Origin: Chloroflexota bacterium
GTDB taxonomy: Bacteria; Chloroflexota; Dehalococcoidia; GIF9; UBA5629
DNA length: 6,213 nucleotides
Reading direction: 5' to 3'
Assembly: GCA_026389695.1 (NCBI GenBank)
Contig: JAPLHI010000026.1
Span: forward strand, 1-6,213
Shown piece after piece: positions 5,675-6,213 of this stretch. The translations under genes were made by a program, and so were the position numbers. Numbering within the stretch: position 1 is the first letter of the stretch; each line of letters opens with the position of its first letter. Under the pieces are notes generated by a model. The model ran no database searches. It had not been told where the DNA came from and saw only the letters and a list, made by a program, of their open reading frames with translations.

Positions 5675-5962
5675 TTAGATTTCATCATATAAATCCGTCC
5701 ATTCGGGATTTATGCTATTGATCAAATTAATCTTTTTCTTACGCGAACCGGCTTTAATCTGTTTCTCTCGAGATATAGCCGCCTCAGCATTGTCTGCGAT
5801 TTCATAGTACACGAGCTTATCAAGATTGTATTTTTTACTAAAGCCATCAACAAGTTTTGCCTTGTGCTGATAAATACGTTTCCGGAGGTCACTTGTCACA
5901 CCTATATATAGAACACTATTGTTCTTGTTGCATATTATGTATATATAAAACTGCTCTTTCAT
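5675..5962 (-). CDS. Small GIY-YIG endonuclease domain protein
   Basis: This 95-residue protein is a single GIY-YIG nuclease domain of the small UPF0213/URI-like kind. YIYII (6-10) and YIG (19-21) form the signature. It is followed by TSDLRKRIYQHK (23-34) with the expected Arg and His, KYNLDKLVYYE (44-54), the metal-binding Glu in REKQIK (65-70) and a Lys/Arg-rich tail RKKKINLINSINPEWTDLYDEI. All expected catalytic positions appear present and the length is normal. Such domains nick or cleave DNA, but the target of this subgroup is not established. The gene is AT-rich and Lys/Ile/Asn-rich, unlike the operons. It is bracketed at 15 and 18 bases by complete palindromic elements, which suggests it travels with them. 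No clear ribosome site precedes the ATG. Confidence 0.88.
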   Translation of the reverse strand: MKEQFYIYIICNKNNSVLYIGVTSDLRKRIYQHKAKLVDGFSKKYNLDKLVYYEIADNAEAAISREKQIKAGSRKKKINLINSINPEWTDLYDEI

Positions 5963-5980
5963 TATGTATCTACTTAACTC

Positions 5981-6073
5981 GTCATTGCGAGCGCTAGCGA
6001 AGCAATCTCTACAAGCAAGGACAACTGTTTGCGCTCTTAAAGATTGCCACAGTCCTGCGGACTTCGCAATGAC
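5981..6073. repeat. Palindromic element, copy abutting the GIY-YIG gene start
   Basis: It runs from gtcattgcgag (5981-5991) to ttcgcaatgac (6063-6073), an 11-bp inverted pair with one mismatch. The middle is more diverged (ctcttaaagattgccac instead of cttataggg). It starts 18 bases upstream of the GIY-YIG ATG, so any promoter for that gene must overlap it. Confidence 0.8.
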
Positions 6074-6097
6074 AACGCAGGTAACCGGTCATTGCGG
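6067..6097. repeat. Conserved inter-element junction, copy 2
   Basis: This partner of the junction at 5542-5572 has gc instead of ct at the two central bases. It joins the right end of the element at 5981-6073 to the left end of the next element. Confidence 0.65.
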
Positions 6098-6211
6098 TGA
6101 GCCGAAGCTGCGAGCCGAAGGCGTGGCAGGCAGCGAAGCAATCTCTAGACTCCAGGACAACCGTCTTCGCTTTTAGGGATTGCCGCGTTGCCTACGGCTC
6201 CTCGCAATGAC
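6088..6211. repeat. Enlarged palindromic element with internal duplication
   Basis: This copy starts gtcattgcg and ends ctcgcaatgac. Its left arm has grown: gagccgaag occurs twice (6099-6107 and 6112-6120), followed by gcgtggcaggcagcg before the usual gcgaagcaatctc. At 124 bp it is about 28 bp longer than its neighbours. The right half is ordinary (cttcgctttta, gattgccgcg). Confidence 0.75.
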
Positions 6212-6213
6212 AA

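Noticed and set aside
5461..5688. Minus-strand open frame of 75 codons
   Set aside because: It spans two palindromic elements and overlaps the end of the GIY-YIG gene. Phrases such as RHCEEPAGDVAIPISE are the usual spurious translation of this repeat type.
5964..6176. Plus-strand open frame of 70 codons
   Set aside because: It consists of translated palindromic elements (SLRALAKQSLQA..., DCHSPADFAMTT).
5381..6211. CRISPR array
   Set aside because: Repeats are 93-125 bp, internally palindromic and diverged. Spacers are not uniform unique units, and one interval holds a gene. No cas genes are present.

Overview
The window looks like a bacterial chromosome segment with compact, minus-strand housekeeping operons of balanced-to-GC-rich composition, separated by intergenic stretches packed with short palindromic repeats. 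The protein set (a DUF2344/TIGR03936-type radical-SAM-linked protein, a CorC/HlyC-type membrane protein, an NAD kinase, an ArgA-like GNAT with a C-terminal Cys cluster, and a NudF-like Nudix hydrolase), together with abundant cattgcgag/ctcgcaatg repeats and a 'tgtagggg...cccctaca' element, would fit a Dehalococcoidia-like Chloroflexota genome. That placement is inferred from gene style and was not tested.

Layout. Positions 1-208 hold repeat copies and a striking pair of 8-bp-stem hairpins. Positions 209-2108 (minus) are a two-gene operon, corC-like then DUF2344, overlapping by 20 bp and preceded by a good sigma70-type promoter. Positions 2194-2382 hold two different palindromic repeats. Positions 2382-3398 (plus) are an AT-rich insertion sequence with 26-bp imperfect terminal inverted repeats and a DDE transposase that lacks an in-frame start. 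Positions 3398-3573 are repeats again. Positions 3575-5324 (minus) are a three-gene operon, nadK then GNAT then Nudix, with overlapping gene ends and a promoter whose spacing predicts a nearly leaderless nadK mRNA. Positions 5381-6211 are a dense same-orientation array of about 95-125-bp palindromic elements, interrupted by a tightly bracketed, AT-rich GIY-YIG nuclease gene (5675-5962, minus).

How it fits together. The stable part is two ordinary operons: one for membrane ion homeostasis plus a tRNA/radical-SAM-linked protein, and one around NAD(P) and ADP-ribose metabolism with an acetyltransferase. The accessory part is the repeat family. Both foreign-looking genes, the IS transposase and the GIY-YIG nuclease, sit exactly between complete copies of the same palindromic element. 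The most interesting possibility is that these palindromes are a landing site or substrate for mobile enzymes, with the GIY-YIG nuclease the best candidate for a repeat-associated mobility factor.
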